Positions 1 through 8,120 of a stretch of 42,831 nucleotides of DNA are shown here, one piece after another (the stretch's first letter is position 1; every line of letters begins with the position of its first letter). The DNA comes from Desulfobulbaceae bacterium BRH_c16a (GTDB lineage: Bacteria > Desulfobacterota > Desulfobulbia > Desulfobulbales > Desulfocapsaceae): assembly GCA_000961725.1 (NCBI GenBank), contig LADS01000010.1:1-42831 (forward strand), in the 5' to 3' direction. A model generated the notes under the pieces. That model was given only the letters and a program-made list of their open reading frames with translations, was not told the origin of the DNA and made no database searches. The translations under genes were made by a program, and so were the position numbers.

Positions 1-1
1 A

Positions 2-605
2 TCTGGTCAAGCCAAAACTCCCATTACAGTCAAGACATTTGCTACCGGAATCAACAACTTCTTCTGGTATCGGAGAAAGGTCTCGGAGGGGACAAAGGGT
101 CCTATCGAGTATGAGTTTACAAAAAGGAGGGTCGTGCTTTGCCGCCAAGGGCTTCCCGAGAAGACCGTCTGGTTGCTTGTTCGAAAAACGGTGGGCAAAG
201 AGTCGCAATATTCCTATTTCATTTCCAACGCACCAGCCAGCGTAAGGTTGCCCACTCTTGTCTGGCTGAGCGGCCTCCGATGGGCGGTAGAGCAATGCTT
301 TGAAGAAACGAAGACAGAACTCGGAATGGATCAATATGAGGTGAGAAAATTTCCAGGTTGGCATCACCATATCTTGACCTGCATGCTCGGTCATTACTTT
401 CTCTGGCATCTCAAAATCCGATTGGGAAAAAAAAGCTCCAGTTATTACGCCCTCGCAGCTTAGGATACTGTTGAAGACCGTACTGCCTCTAAGAGAGTTC
501 GATATAGAAATGGCTATTGAACTGGTGGGGTGGATTCAGCAACGAAATCATCGCTCGTACTTGTCACATAGAAAGAAAAAAATGGAAGCACGTTGTCTTT
601 GCTAA
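2..605 (+). pseudogene. C-terminal part of a DDE transposase (IS4/IS701-like), frameshifted
   Basis: The reading frame is open from the first bases of the window, so the gene starts outside it. The stretch ending in FISNAP, LRWAVEQCFEETKTELGMDQ and HHHILTCMLGHYFLW is typical of the C-terminal catalytic region of IS4/IS701-type transposases: the glutamate of the DDE triad lies in the EQCFEETK helix. At the run of eight A at 427-434 the frame breaks and ends at 463. The homologous-looking continuation (ITPSQLRILLKTVLPLREFD) resumes in another frame from about 426 and ends at the TAA at 603-605. The frame change corresponds to one extra base in the A tract, the opposite sense to a usual -1 slippage. 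The copy is therefore probably dead, though slippage or a sequencing error is possible. Family assignment is from memory of motifs and is not certain. Confidence 0.75.
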
Positions 606-655
606 CTGTCGTTGTAGGGTTAACGGGTTTGGACAGTTTTTGAGCCAGTATATTA

Positions 656-982
656 ATGAAATCAAGACGCAGGGCTCTCAGGTTTTCTTGTAATCATATA
701 GTTAGATATAAAACTGCTTATGATGCAGGTGAAGCGATATTGATCAACGTATCAACTGGAGGTTGTGCTTTTCAGCAGCTGAGCCTGCCGTTGCCTCTGC
801 AGGATAAGATACTTATTTCAATCGCGATGCCCGGATGCGTAAATCCTGTCTTTGAGGCGCAGGGAATAGTGGTGAGAGTCGATGATGGTTGTACAGCTAT
901 CCATTTTTCTCTTGTGGAACCGGACGATCAAATTCACATGAGAAATTATTTCTCAAAGCAGATGCAAAAAACCAGGAAATAG
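656..982 (+). CDS. PilZ domain protein (c-di-GMP receptor)
   Basis: A 108-residue protein that is essentially one PilZ domain. The N-terminal RRRALRF stretch supplies the RxxxR-type arginines, and NVSTGGC near residue 36 is the (D/N)xSxxG motif; together these bind cyclic di-GMP. No membrane segment or second domain is seen, so it is expected to be a cytoplasmic adaptor that changes a partner's activity when c-di-GMP is bound. The stop is followed after one base by the ATG of an EAL-HDOD gene, so the two are almost certainly co-transcribed and may act together in c-di-GMP or stress signalling. Confidence in the family is high; the partner is unknown. Confidence 0.88.
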   Translation: MKSRRRALRFSCNHIVRYKTAYDAGEAILINVSTGGCAFQQLSLPLPLQDKILISIAMPGCVNPVFEAQGIVVRVDDGCTAIHFSLVEPDDQIHMRNYFSKQMQKTRK

Positions 983-983
983 G

Positions 984-2213
984 ATGTCGGCCGAGGCCGG
1001 AACCATGGATCAGTTCATCGCCCGACAGCCTATACTTGATCTCAATAAGAGGATCTTTGGTTATGAGTTGCTCTACCGAGGGCGACCTGACAGGATGTTG
1101 GGTCAGGTGAGTGGTGAGCAGGCAACGGCGAGTCTTCTTTCCAGTTCTTTTCTCACCGGTGATATAGAGGTTATTTCAAATAATCGACTCTGCTTTATTA
1201 ACTTCACTCAGGATCTGCTAGAAAAAAATCTGCCTCTGAACTTTCCCAAAACGAAAATTGTTGTGGAAATTCTTGAAGATGTCGAGCCGACACCTGAAGT
1301 GATCGCTGTTTGCCGGGCTCTTAAAGAAAAAGGATATACTCTGGCTCTCGACGATTTCGTCTACAGAAAAAAACTCGAACCTTTGCTCGAACTGGTTAAG
1401 ATTGTTAAAATAGATGTCCGTCTCACTCCTCTTAACACCTTGACCAGAACCCTCAATTTGCTCAAACATCACAATGTTAAGCTGCTGGCCGAAAAGGTTG
1501 AAACCAAGGCTGAATATGTGCTTGCCAATCGCCTGGGGTTTTCTTACTTCCAAGGTTATTTTTTTTGTAAACCCGAACAAGTCAGAATATCGGAAATATC
1601 ATCGATCAAGTTGAATTTGCTCAGACTCCTCGGAGAAGTGACAAGCAATGAGATCGAATTAGAGCGGCTAAGAGATATAATCTCATCTGATGTCGCCATT
1701 ACCTTTAAATTATTTCGTTTTTTGAATTCTGCATATTTCTATCTGCTTCAGAAGGTTGAGTCTGTTAAGCATGCTGTGGCCTTACTCGGCATGAAAGAAC
1801 TGCGGCGTTTTTGTCTGCTGGTCATCATTTCGGAATTAGCCACAGATAAACCTGATGAACTGGTGCGTCTGGTATTGGTTCGTGCTAAATTTTGCGAACT
1901 CCTGGGAAATTCGGTTGCACTTCCAGAAAGCGAATGTGCTAATCTTTACATGATTGGTCTATTCTCCCTGCTCGATGCGATGTTGGACATTCCAATGCAT
2001 GAAATTCTGGAGAAACTGCCGGTAAATGGAGTGGTAAAGAATACCTTGGTGAGGGAGGCGAGTGTTTATTTGGACTTTTTACATCTGGTCGAAGCTATTG
2101 AAAGAAATCAACAAAAAAATTGCAGACGCCTTCAGGATAATTTTCTCCTGACGGACAATCAGGTTCAATCCTTCTACATTGAAGCTGCCAAATATGCCAA
2201 TCACCTCTTCTAA
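984..2213 (+). CDS. EAL-HDOD (YuxH-like) signalling protein
   Basis: 409 residues with an N-terminal EAL-like domain (about 8-205) followed by an HDOD domain (about 205-400). The N-terminal motif FIARQPILDLNKRIFGYELL is the usual start of the YuxH/CdgJ class. The EAL signature is degenerate (ELL instead of EAL) and the later acidic motif reads LALDDFVY rather than DDFG, so phosphodiesterase activity is doubtful and a binding or scaffold role is more likely. In studied members of this class such proteins affect motility and biofilm. The start at 984 has AGGAAATAGG just upstream; an internal ATG at 1005 (MDQFIARQ) is an equally good alternative and begins right at the conserved domain. It follows the PilZ gene with one base between. 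Confidence 0.88.
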   Translation: MSAEAGTMDQFIARQPILDLNKRIFGYELLYRGRPDRMLGQVSGEQATASLLSSSFLTGDIEVISNNRLCFINFTQDLLEKNLPLNFPKTKIVVEILEDVEPTPEVIAVCRALKEKGYTLALDDFVYRKKLEPLLELVKIVKIDVRLTPLNTLTRTLNLLKHHNVKLLAEKVETKAEYVLANRLGFSYFQGYFFCKPEQVRISEISSIKLNLLRLLGEVTSNEIELERLRDIISSDVAITFKLFRFLNSAYFYLLQKVESVKHAVALLGMKELRRFCLLVIISELATDKPDELVRLVLVRAKFCELLGNSVALPESECANLYMIGLFSLLDAMLDIPMHEILEKLPVNGVVKNTLVREASVYLDFLHLVEAIERNQQKNCRRLQDNFLLTDNQVQSFYIEAAKYANHLF

Positions 2214-2333
2214 TGAATTGGACCTGATTCTCGTCAGATTGAGTTACGCTGTGATTGTGGTTCATCATCTCAATCGGACGCCGCTGCCATATTCGACTCC
2301 GATTCCGACTTCCGCTCAATTATAAAACAGGCC

Positions 2334-2356
2334 CGATAGCTTATTTGAAGCTATCG
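2334..2356. terminator. Probable bidirectional terminator between convergent genes
   Basis: Perfect 9-bp inverted repeat CGATAGCTT / AAGCTATCG with a 5-base loop. It is followed on the plus strand by a T-run (GATTTTTTCG) and on the minus strand by TGTTTTAT. It lies between the convergent ends of the EAL-HDOD gene (2213) and the FecR gene (2378), where a shared terminator is expected. Confidence 0.7.
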
Positions 2357-2377
2357 AGCTTTGATTTTTTCGTTTCG

Positions 2378-4519
2378 CTAATCGTTTTTCTTGCCTTTCT
2401 TCTGATGTTGTTCCTGACCATGGGACACAACGTCCTCTCCCTGCTGTTGATGGCGCTTTTCTTGTTTTCGGGGAGAAGGACTTTCAGTGCTCCGTTTGCT
2501 TGGTTCTTTTTGATTCTGGGAAACAATCTTCCGATCTTCCTTGTGGTTTGGCTGCTGTTCTACAGATTTCTTGCCGGCGCCTTTAGATTGCTGAACTTTC
2601 TGTATTTCTTCTCCATGGTCCTTTTGCCCCACATTTTTGTCGATCTTTTTGTTTCCTTTGCCGCCTGATGTTTGTTCTGTGGTGAATGATTGCTTGTTGG
2701 ATTTGGTTTCGCCTTTTCCCGCCTCTTGCTTTTTGCCGATTTTCTTTTCTGCCACTTCCTGCCGGTCTGAAGATTGTTGTTTTTTACCGCCCTTTTGCAC
2801 TTCCTGCTGTCCATTGAGCTGATTCATGCTCAAATTGTCTCTTTTTTCCTTGGAAGGTTTAAGCTGCTTTTTCCCCTTCTCACCATCTGCGCTGCGTATC
2901 ATCTCGCCGTTGTCCGCAATCGCCTTTATTCTTTGGTTTTTGCCTTTCAAATCCTTCTTTTCGACATTCAGGGATTTAAAAGATCTGTCAATTTTGTTCT
3001 CTTCGACAAGCTTGTTCGAGACGGAGAGGCGATGAGATCCCTTCATCTTCATTGGTTCCGCGACAGCACGTATCCGCGTCAAATCATTTTTAATCCGATC
3101 CCTGCTGAAGCTGCCGAAATCTCTCTTCATGATTTTGTTCTCGGTTATCCGGTCAATAACCGTTCTGTGCGGCTTACGGAACACCTCTCTATCGGAGTAG
3201 GCAAAACGTCGGGAGTCGCTGAAAAAATTGTTGATGACCGTATTGTTTATAACCGTGACCGGCTGATAATTGTTGATGATCACATCCCTGCCGATGTTTC
3301 TCTCTACATAGGGGGTATACCGGCTGCCCCGATAGAAATGATCGCGATGGACGACGATCGCCTGGTGAATAAAACTGAAGTTGACGAGGTTGACATTGAC
3401 ATTCAACGATACGGTGGGATTGACGATGACAGTTCGGTGGCCCCAGGGCCGGTAGCCATAATATACTTCGTGGGGCGCCAGCGGTACCCAGCCTACGTAG
3501 CTGTCACGGTGGATCCAGCCGACCCTGCCCGGATACCATCCGAAACCGATATAGAAACGAGGTGTCCTGGAGACGACCCGGGCCACCGGCGGAACCCAGT
3601 ACCAGTGGCGCCGTGTTTCGACATACACCCATGAACCATAATGGTGGGTAACATATCCGAAGGGCTCATCCGGTATCCAGCAATTGTCTCCGTAGTAGAC
3701 GGTCCAGCGACCGACAGTGAATGGCCTCCATCCCTTCTCCACACGGATCGGACGCCACATGTTGTGATATTCCCCTTCATAGTAAACGCGCTCCCATCGG
3801 CCGGTTTCGTCAAGCACATAGGATTCCTCGCGGATCTGTTCGGGAAGAAAACCCGTCGAATACGTCTTGCTGCGTATACGCTTATTCCATAAGGAGTCGC
3901 GCTCCTCATTCCAGTCATCCCAATACGAATCGACGGCGCCCTCACCTCTGGAAGCATCGGAATAATCGGCAATGAGAGAGTAAGAGCCGCTGCTTAACCG
4001 GTATTTTATATCGGAACCGGCATGGACAAATTCCATGGTGCCGCGAATGGGGATCACTTCCAGTGATTCATCGCCTACATAAAGGTCAAAAATGGTATTC
4101 GCCGATGCAACCGCGTATCCGAATGGCGTGGTCACCTTGATGACAGTATCGTCACTTCTGTTATACAGTCGGGCTTTTCCCGCCCCGACATCCACCGTTG
4201 TCGCCTCCGGGTTGAGGTCGATAAGCTGGATCTGCGTGTTTTCTCCGATGCGAAGCCGAGTTCTGTTCGGCAGGATGATTTCCGCTTGAGTGTCTTCTTC
4301 AGAATAAAGAGCATCCTCCAGGCCAAACGGCGAATCCTCTACCGTAACAACCCAGTCCTTGTCTTCTTCGACATAACGCAGGAGTTTTCCTTCGATATGA
4401 AAAATGCGGCCGACGAGTATGCCATCGGCCTTTTCGGCAGCTTCAACCGTAGTCCCGATTGAGAGTGCCGCAAGAGTTATAAGCAGGATAAAACGCAGAT
4501 GGCTTATAGCGCGTTCCAT
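2378..4519 (-). CDS. Secreted FecR-domain / DUF6600 protein with a long low-complexity tail
   Basis: 713 residues. The N-terminus is a clear signal peptide (hydrophobic FILLITLAALSIGTTVEA, cleavage near residue 27). Residues about 60-180 form a FecR-like beta domain (AEIILPNRTRLRIGENTQIQL, TPFGYAVASANTIFDL). A Trp/Tyr-rich DUF6600 region with repeats such as WRPFTVGRWTVYYGDNCWIP and YVTHHYGSWVYVE follows at about 240-400. The last 280 residues are a very basic K/Q/E/S-rich, apparently disordered tail. A strong ribosome site (AAGGAGG) sits before the ATG. It is a periplasmic or surface protein of unknown function; there is no neighbouring TonB receptor or sigma factor, so it is not a classical FecR iron regulator. 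Confidence 0.85.
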   Translation of the reverse strand: MERAISHLRFILLITLAALSIGTTVEAAEKADGILVGRIFHIEGKLLRYVEEDKDWVVTVEDSPFGLEDALYSEEDTQAEIILPNRTRLRIGENTQIQLIDLNPEATTVDVGAGKARLYNRSDDTVIKVTTPFGYAVASANTIFDLYVGDESLEVIPIRGTMEFVHAGSDIKYRLSSGSYSLIADYSDASRGEGAVDSYWDDWNEERDSLWNKRIRSKTYSTGFLPEQIREESYVLDETGRWERVYYEGEYHNMWRPIRVEKGWRPFTVGRWTVYYGDNCWIPDEPFGYVTHHYGSWVYVETRRHWYWVPPVARVVSRTPRFYIGFGWYPGRVGWIHRDSYVGWVPLAPHEVYYGYRPWGHRTVIVNPTVSLNVNVNLVNFSFIHQAIVVHRDHFYRGSRYTPYVERNIGRDVIINNYQPVTVINNTVINNFFSDSRRFAYSDREVFRKPHRTVIDRITENKIMKRDFGSFSRDRIKNDLTRIRAVAEPMKMKGSHRLSVSNKLVEENKIDRSFKSLNVEKKDLKGKNQRIKAIADNGEMIRSADGEKGKKQLKPSKEKRDNLSMNQLNGQQEVQKGGKKQQSSDRQEVAEKKIGKKQEAGKGETKSNKQSFTTEQTSGGKGNKKIDKNVGQKDHGEEIQKVQQSKGAGKKSVEQQPNHKEDRKIVSQNQKEPSKRSTESPSPRKQEKRHQQQGEDVVSHGQEQHQKKGKKND

Positions 4520-4816
4520 GACGCCTCCTTTTTGCAGTGAAGATGAGGTTCTCCTCTGCAGGAATAGTAGTATCTTATTGTTACATCAATCCAGCAGAGA
4601 CAATCGAGTAAAGATAGACAGCCCTGTTGTACAATGCCTCTGTTGTAATATATGGATGCTACCTCTGTTTCGTCACAATTTTTCTTAATCTTTTTTAAGA
4701 CGGAGGCATTACATAAGACATAGGCGGTTCAGGCAACAGGGATGAGAAGGCAAAATGGGAGAAGATAATGAAAGGACATAGAGAAAGATAGAGCCTTGGC
4801 AGGAGGGAAAATTCGG
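4520..4816. other. Intergenic region, promoter side of the FecR/DUF6600 gene
   Basis: About 300 bases with no convincing reading frame on either strand. It should hold the promoter of the minus-strand FecR/DUF6600 gene. No clear promoter, repeat or RNA was recognised. Confidence 0.4.
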
Positions 4817-4975
4817 CTAAGTCGGCAGTCTTTCTTCGAGGAACTGCCACCAGTTTATCTTCAGGCAGGCAGTTTTCTTCAATTTGAGATATTCAACCGC
4901 TAGTCGAATCTTTTCGTTTCTTTCACACAGATCCCAGCGACTGACGATGTAGTTTTTTCTTTTGTCTGTTATCAT
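4817..4975 (-). CDS. Small basic 52-residue protein, unknown
   Basis: A short frame starting ATG-ATA-ACA-GAC and stopping at TAG. The product begins MITDKRKNYIVSRWDLCERN, is rich in Lys/Arg and aromatic residues, contains two Cys and a WW pair, and ends EERLPT. GAGGG lies seven bases upstream of the ATG, and an AT-rich stretch with two inverted repeats and a TATAAT-like box lies in front of it. Its composition (helical, charged, many W) is that of a real small protein rather than a random frame. No family is recognised. No partner gene lies close by, so a toxin, regulator or small adaptor cannot be told apart. Confidence 0.45.
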   Translation of the reverse strand: MITDKRKNYIVSRWDLCERNEKIRLAVEYLKLKKTACLKINWWQFLEERLPT

Positions 4976-4998
4976 GGCTTACCCTCAATTTGAAAACA

Positions 4999-5050
4999 TT
5001 ATAACATGATAAAAACCAGAATGTTATAAATATTCTATCAAAAATGATAG
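4999..5050. promoter_or_regulatory. Paired inverted repeats upstream of the small ORF
   Basis: Two dyads lie in this AT-rich stretch: TTATAACAT (4999-5007) with ATGTTATAA (5021-5029), and CTATCA (5035-5040) with TGATAG (5045-5050). The first dyad contains the minus-strand TATAAT-like box, so an operator over a promoter for the ORF at 4817-4975 is plausible. The rest of the gene-free stretch to 5325 shows nothing else I can support. Confidence 0.4.
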
Positions 5051-5325
5051 GTTCATAAAAAAGCTAGGAATATTAACCTTTTTGAGTCAGGCTCCATGCT
5101 TTGATCATTGCCAATTACTCAATTCGACGACTCTGCCGGCTGTCGATGAGACTGTTGGGCAAAAAGTTGTTCATTAATGGATACGGTGTAGTGCCATCTA
5201 CTAAAATTTATTGCAAAAGTGCCAGTCACCCTGCTAGGGTGTGCAGTACTACCTTTGTGAAAAACTGGGAGTCGCTTCCTCAGGGACAAACTGATAAATT
5301 TAAGAAAAGATGAAGGAACAAAACT

Positions 5326-5646
5326 ATGACATTCACCGAATCAATTCAAACCTGCTTCAGGAAGTATGCCGAATTCAACGGCCGCGCCTCTCGATCCGAA
5401 TTCTGGTGGTGGGCACTCTTTGTTTTTCTTCTCTCTATGGTCGGACAAATGATCAGCCAAAATCTCGGTTCTCTCTTGTCCCTGATTACCTTCCTGCCGT
5501 CGATCGCCGTTACAGCACGAAGATTGCATGATATCGGGCGTAGCGGCTGGTGGCAGCTCATTGGAATAATTCCGCTCCTGGGCTGGGCTGTTATGATTTA
5601 CTGGTGTGTCCAGGATTCATCAGGCCCCAACGAGTATGATCGATAG
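5326..5646 (+). CDS. DUF805 inner-membrane protein
   Basis: 106 residues matching the DUF805 family (YhaH/YiiR type). The conserved opening reads KYAEFNGRASRSEFWWWALF, followed by hydrophobic membrane segments and the signature TARRLHDIGRSGWWQLI. It has three to four predicted membrane segments and a short polar C-terminus ending in SGPNEYD, the usual family ending. The biochemical role of DUF805 proteins is not known. GAAGGAAC upstream gives a good ribosome site. It stands alone, facing a convergent lipoprotein gene. Confidence 0.9.
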   Translation: MTFTESIQTCFRKYAEFNGRASRSEFWWWALFVFLLSMVGQMISQNLGSLLSLITFLPSIAVTARRLHDIGRSGWWQLIGIIPLLGWAVMIYWCVQDSSGPNEYDR

Positions 5647-5710
5647 CTTCGAGTATGATGATAGCTTTAAAATGGATCCTCTGGACGCCTCACTTCGAGA
5701 AAGTGAGAAG

Positions 5711-5944
5711 CTAATAGACAAGTGATTTACTTTTGATTTCCTCTTTTCGACGAAGATATTCCTCCTGCGTAATCCGTCCGGCCTTGTAGTCTTCTTCCAA
5801 GGCATCGAGGGCTCGTTTGTTTTGATATTCATAGGCGGCTCCGGCAGCACCGGCCCCTACTGCCGCTCCACCTACCGTTCCTCTGCTGCAGCTTGATAGG
5901 AACAACAAAGGGAGGATCGTTATCAGTACTAAAAATCCTTTCAT
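5711..5944 (-). CDS. Small lipoprotein with a SHOCT-like C-terminus
   Basis: 77 residues when started at the ATG of MKGFLVLITILP, which has AGAGGTGAG upstream; an earlier in-frame start gives 13 more residues but spoils the signal peptide. The lipobox is LSSC, with the lipidated Cys at about residue 19. A Gly/Ala-rich glycine-zipper-like stretch (GGAAVGAGAAGAA) follows, then a charged helix ALEEDYKAGRITQEEYLRRK that fits the SHOCT oligomerisation motif. It is probably a periplasm-facing or outer-membrane lipoprotein. Function is unknown. Confidence 0.75.
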   Translation of the reverse strand: MKGFLVLITILPLLFLSSCSRGTVGGAAVGAGAAGAAYEYQNKRALDALEEDYKAGRITQEEYLRRKEEIKSKSLVY

Positions 5945-6451
5945 AGTCTCACCTCTTGCTGGGTCCAAATAACGCTCAAACAATGTCCTTTACGGCACGT
6001 GCTCTCTCTTCCGCACTTTCAATAATTTTCTCGCCTTCAGGCTTTATGTTGAATAAAAAATGTAAATCTTCTCATCGGGCAGTCAAGTGAGTAGGTGAGT
6101 AATCAACTTGTGAGGAAATCTCTTGTTCTGTTGGAAAAAAACGAGGATATGGCTCGCGGAAAGGGTCGTTGTCATAACCCAACCTCAAGGGCCGGAATTT
6201 CTAGTAAAAATTATTGCTGATTTTTCAAAAATAGATTATCCGAAGCTGAGTAAGCATTCCAAAAATTTCCGGAAACAGGCACTCAAAGCAGCATGTCAAA
6301 TTGCTCTTTCAGGGGTATGGAGTCGCAGTCATCGCTGTCTTTTGAAAGAAAGATTCGGAGAGCACCTTGAGCAGTTTGCGACAAATGAGAATCCAGTACC
6401 CTTTGTTTGCAAACAGGAAAAATCCTTGAAAAATGAATTAGAGGTTTGTTT
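5945..6451. other. Intergenic region without a convincing gene
   Basis: About 500 bases between two minus-strand genes. A plus-strand frame of 149 codons runs through it but extends far into the opposite-strand PilZ gene, matches no family I recognise and has no good ribosome site. The stretch may hold a decayed gene. No RNA or repeat was seen. Confidence 0.35.
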
Positions 6452-6796
6452 TCAGAGAATAACGGAACCCCAGACATCGTCATGCACCTTTGGCTCAAAC
6501 TTCATAATAAACTCAGTCCAGCCCCACGGCGGATTGAGAATTTCGGCGCCAATGGATTTGCCCGGGCCATGACTGGTCGACCATCTGGGTCTGACAGTCA
6601 TTTTAAAATTTTTCCCCTGCCCGTTGACGATGAGGGTCATTTTTTTAGCTTTCTCATTCAATCTCTTCGGCAGATCGATAATGCATACGCCGAATCTGGA
6701 AGCATCGGAAATCATCCCCTGGAAAAATCCAACTCCATCGGATGCATCAACAGAAAGGTTCTTTAAGGCAATACGCGGATGATTTCTTTTTTCCAT
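6452..6796 (-). CDS. PilZ domain protein
   Basis: 114 residues from the ATG of MEKRNHPRIALKNL, chosen because GGAGAAGAG lies just upstream; a longer in-frame version adds 39 residues with no conserved features. KRNHPR supplies the RxxxR-type start and ISDASRFGVCI matches the (D/N)xSxxG motif with R-F before the Gly, a common variant. The remainder is the expected beta barrel with a C-terminal aliphatic/aromatic strand (GWTEFIMKF). It is predicted to bind c-di-GMP. It is a stand-alone gene and its effector partner is not visible. Confidence 0.8.
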   Translation of the reverse strand: MEKRNHPRIALKNLSVDASDGVGFFQGMISDASRFGVCIIDLPKRLNEKAKKMTLIVNGQGKNFKMTVRPRWSTSHGPGKSIGAEILNPPWGWTEFIMKFEPKVHDDVWGSVIL

Positions 6797-6970
6797 CTTC
6801 TCTTCTCCCGATAATTTTTGCCGCATTGTGTCTTCATGCGGATTCTCTAGAGGATTTGATGATTGGTCAGAACTCTTGAATAATTGCCTGCAATAGATCT
6901 CGGATCTATCCACTCCAGCTTTTACAAAGATCCCCTGCCGACCGATGTGGCAGGGGAGTGCTGCCGAAGG

Positions 6971-8062
6971 TCAGCCGCCATCAGCTTTATGTTCATCGAT
7001 ACGCTGTAATCCCTCCATGATTATCCCTATGAAACCTCCTATGGGCGGCGCTTTATCGAGCTCTTTGGGAATTCCTTTGGTGTAGATGAAGTGACCGGTT
7101 TTCACACCCACCAAGGCAAAAATTGCCTCCTGGTTACGAAGATTCAGGAAACGAGCATGCACGATTTCGCCTTCCTTGAAGAAGACCATTGCTTTACCCT
7201 CTTCGAGAATCAGGTCAAACCTTCCGGTTTTCTGGGAGGAATTGATAAGTTGAAAGAGATCGACGGTGGATATTTCCGACAGTTCTCCGGTCATGCCCGA
7301 GGTAATTTTTCCCGATCGCAGGCTCATGGTCTGTGCCCGTTTGACCAGCAGTTTAAAGAGGAAGATTTGCAGGATCGGATACTTTTTCAGAACGTGTTTG
7401 AAGTTTTTGGTACTGAGTATGGCTACCTCGGTGTCGGTGATGGTGTGAATGGAACTGGTCACCGGTTCTCCGGAAAGGAGGCTCATCTCGCCGAAAATCT
7501 CCCCTGTCCCCATCTCCGCAAGTCGTGAATGATCGTCGGCGATTACTGCCACCTGGCCCGAAAGTACGATATAGAGATGGCTGCCGGGTTCACCTTTTTT
7601 GAGAAGCACTTTATCGACAGGGATGGTCTTCAACTCAAGGAGCAGGGTCAAATCGATCAGGGCATCGTCATCCAGGGATTCGAAAATATCAAGGTTTCGC
7701 AGGACACCGAAAAATTTGTCAAGATGTTGTCTCTTGCGCCGCTCTTCCGATTCGTTGAGCAATTTCATCTGCAGAGTGGCAAAGTCTTTTTCTTTTTTGA
7801 ATTCAAAATGAATCAAGCCGCCGCAGCCGCCGCAGTCAAATCGAGTATTCTGTCCGCCAAATCGCGCAAACCCGCCGAAACTGTCTCTGGAGGTGACGAT
7901 TTTCGATATCTCCTGAGCAAGATACAGGCAGCCGGGTTTGTAGGATGGCACCGTAAGGCTGAAGTTTACGACCTTGAACTCTTCGCCTAGATTATAAATG
8001 GGACAGGAATTTTCTCCTGTGACGATGAAAATGGCATCACGATACTTGACAGACTTTTTCAC
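6971..8062 (-). CDS. Three-domain regulator: TIGR04076-like, cyclic-nucleotide-binding and DUF4388
   Basis: 363 residues starting at GTG with AAGGAAG upstream. Residues 1-90 resemble the small TIGR04076 family (GENSCPIYNLGEEF, then Cys-rich FDCGGCGG). Residues about 120-240 are a cyclic-nucleotide-binding domain (LKKGEPGSHLYIVLSGQVAV, GEIFGEMSLLSGEPVTSS). The GEMSLL(S)GEP cassette is like that of cAMP-binding proteins, but it lacks the R-T/S pair typical of strict cAMP binding. Residues about 255-350 are a DUF4388/PATAN-type domain (GELSEISTVDLFQLINSSQK). No helix-turn-helix follows, so it should act by protein contacts. It is the second gene after an HDOD gene, 58 bases downstream. Confidence 0.8.
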   Translation of the reverse strand: MKKSVKYRDAIFIVTGENSCPIYNLGEEFKVVNFSLTVPSYKPGCLYLAQEISKIVTSRDSFGGFARFGGQNTRFDCGGCGGLIHFEFKKEKDFATLQMKLLNESEERRKRQHLDKFFGVLRNLDIFESLDDDALIDLTLLLELKTIPVDKVLLKKGEPGSHLYIVLSGQVAVIADDHSRLAEMGTGEIFGEMSLLSGEPVTSSIHTITDTEVAILSTKNFKHVLKKYPILQIFLFKLLVKRAQTMSLRSGKITSGMTGELSEISTVDLFQLINSSQKTGRFDLILEEGKAMVFFKEGEIVHARFLNLRNQEAIFALVGVKTGHFIYTKGIPKELDKAPPIGGFIGIIMEGLQRIDEHKADGG

Positions 8063-8120
8063 GATTTACTTCCTTAATATTCTCGACGGGTGACAAATTG
8101 GCAAAGGAGAAAAAAATGCC

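Noticed and set aside
5101..5313. 70-codon plus-strand frame before the DUF805 gene
   Set aside because: The composition is not protein-like, there is no ribosome site, and the DUF805 gene has its own clear start.
5689..5707. CTCACTT/AAGTGAG hairpin as a terminator between DUF805 and lipoprotein genes
   Set aside because: The stem is short and no T-run follows on either strand.
6123..6572. 149-codon plus-strand frame
   Set aside because: Its last 120 bases are antisense to a clear PilZ gene, it has no family motif and no good ribosome site. It could be a decayed gene but cannot be supported.
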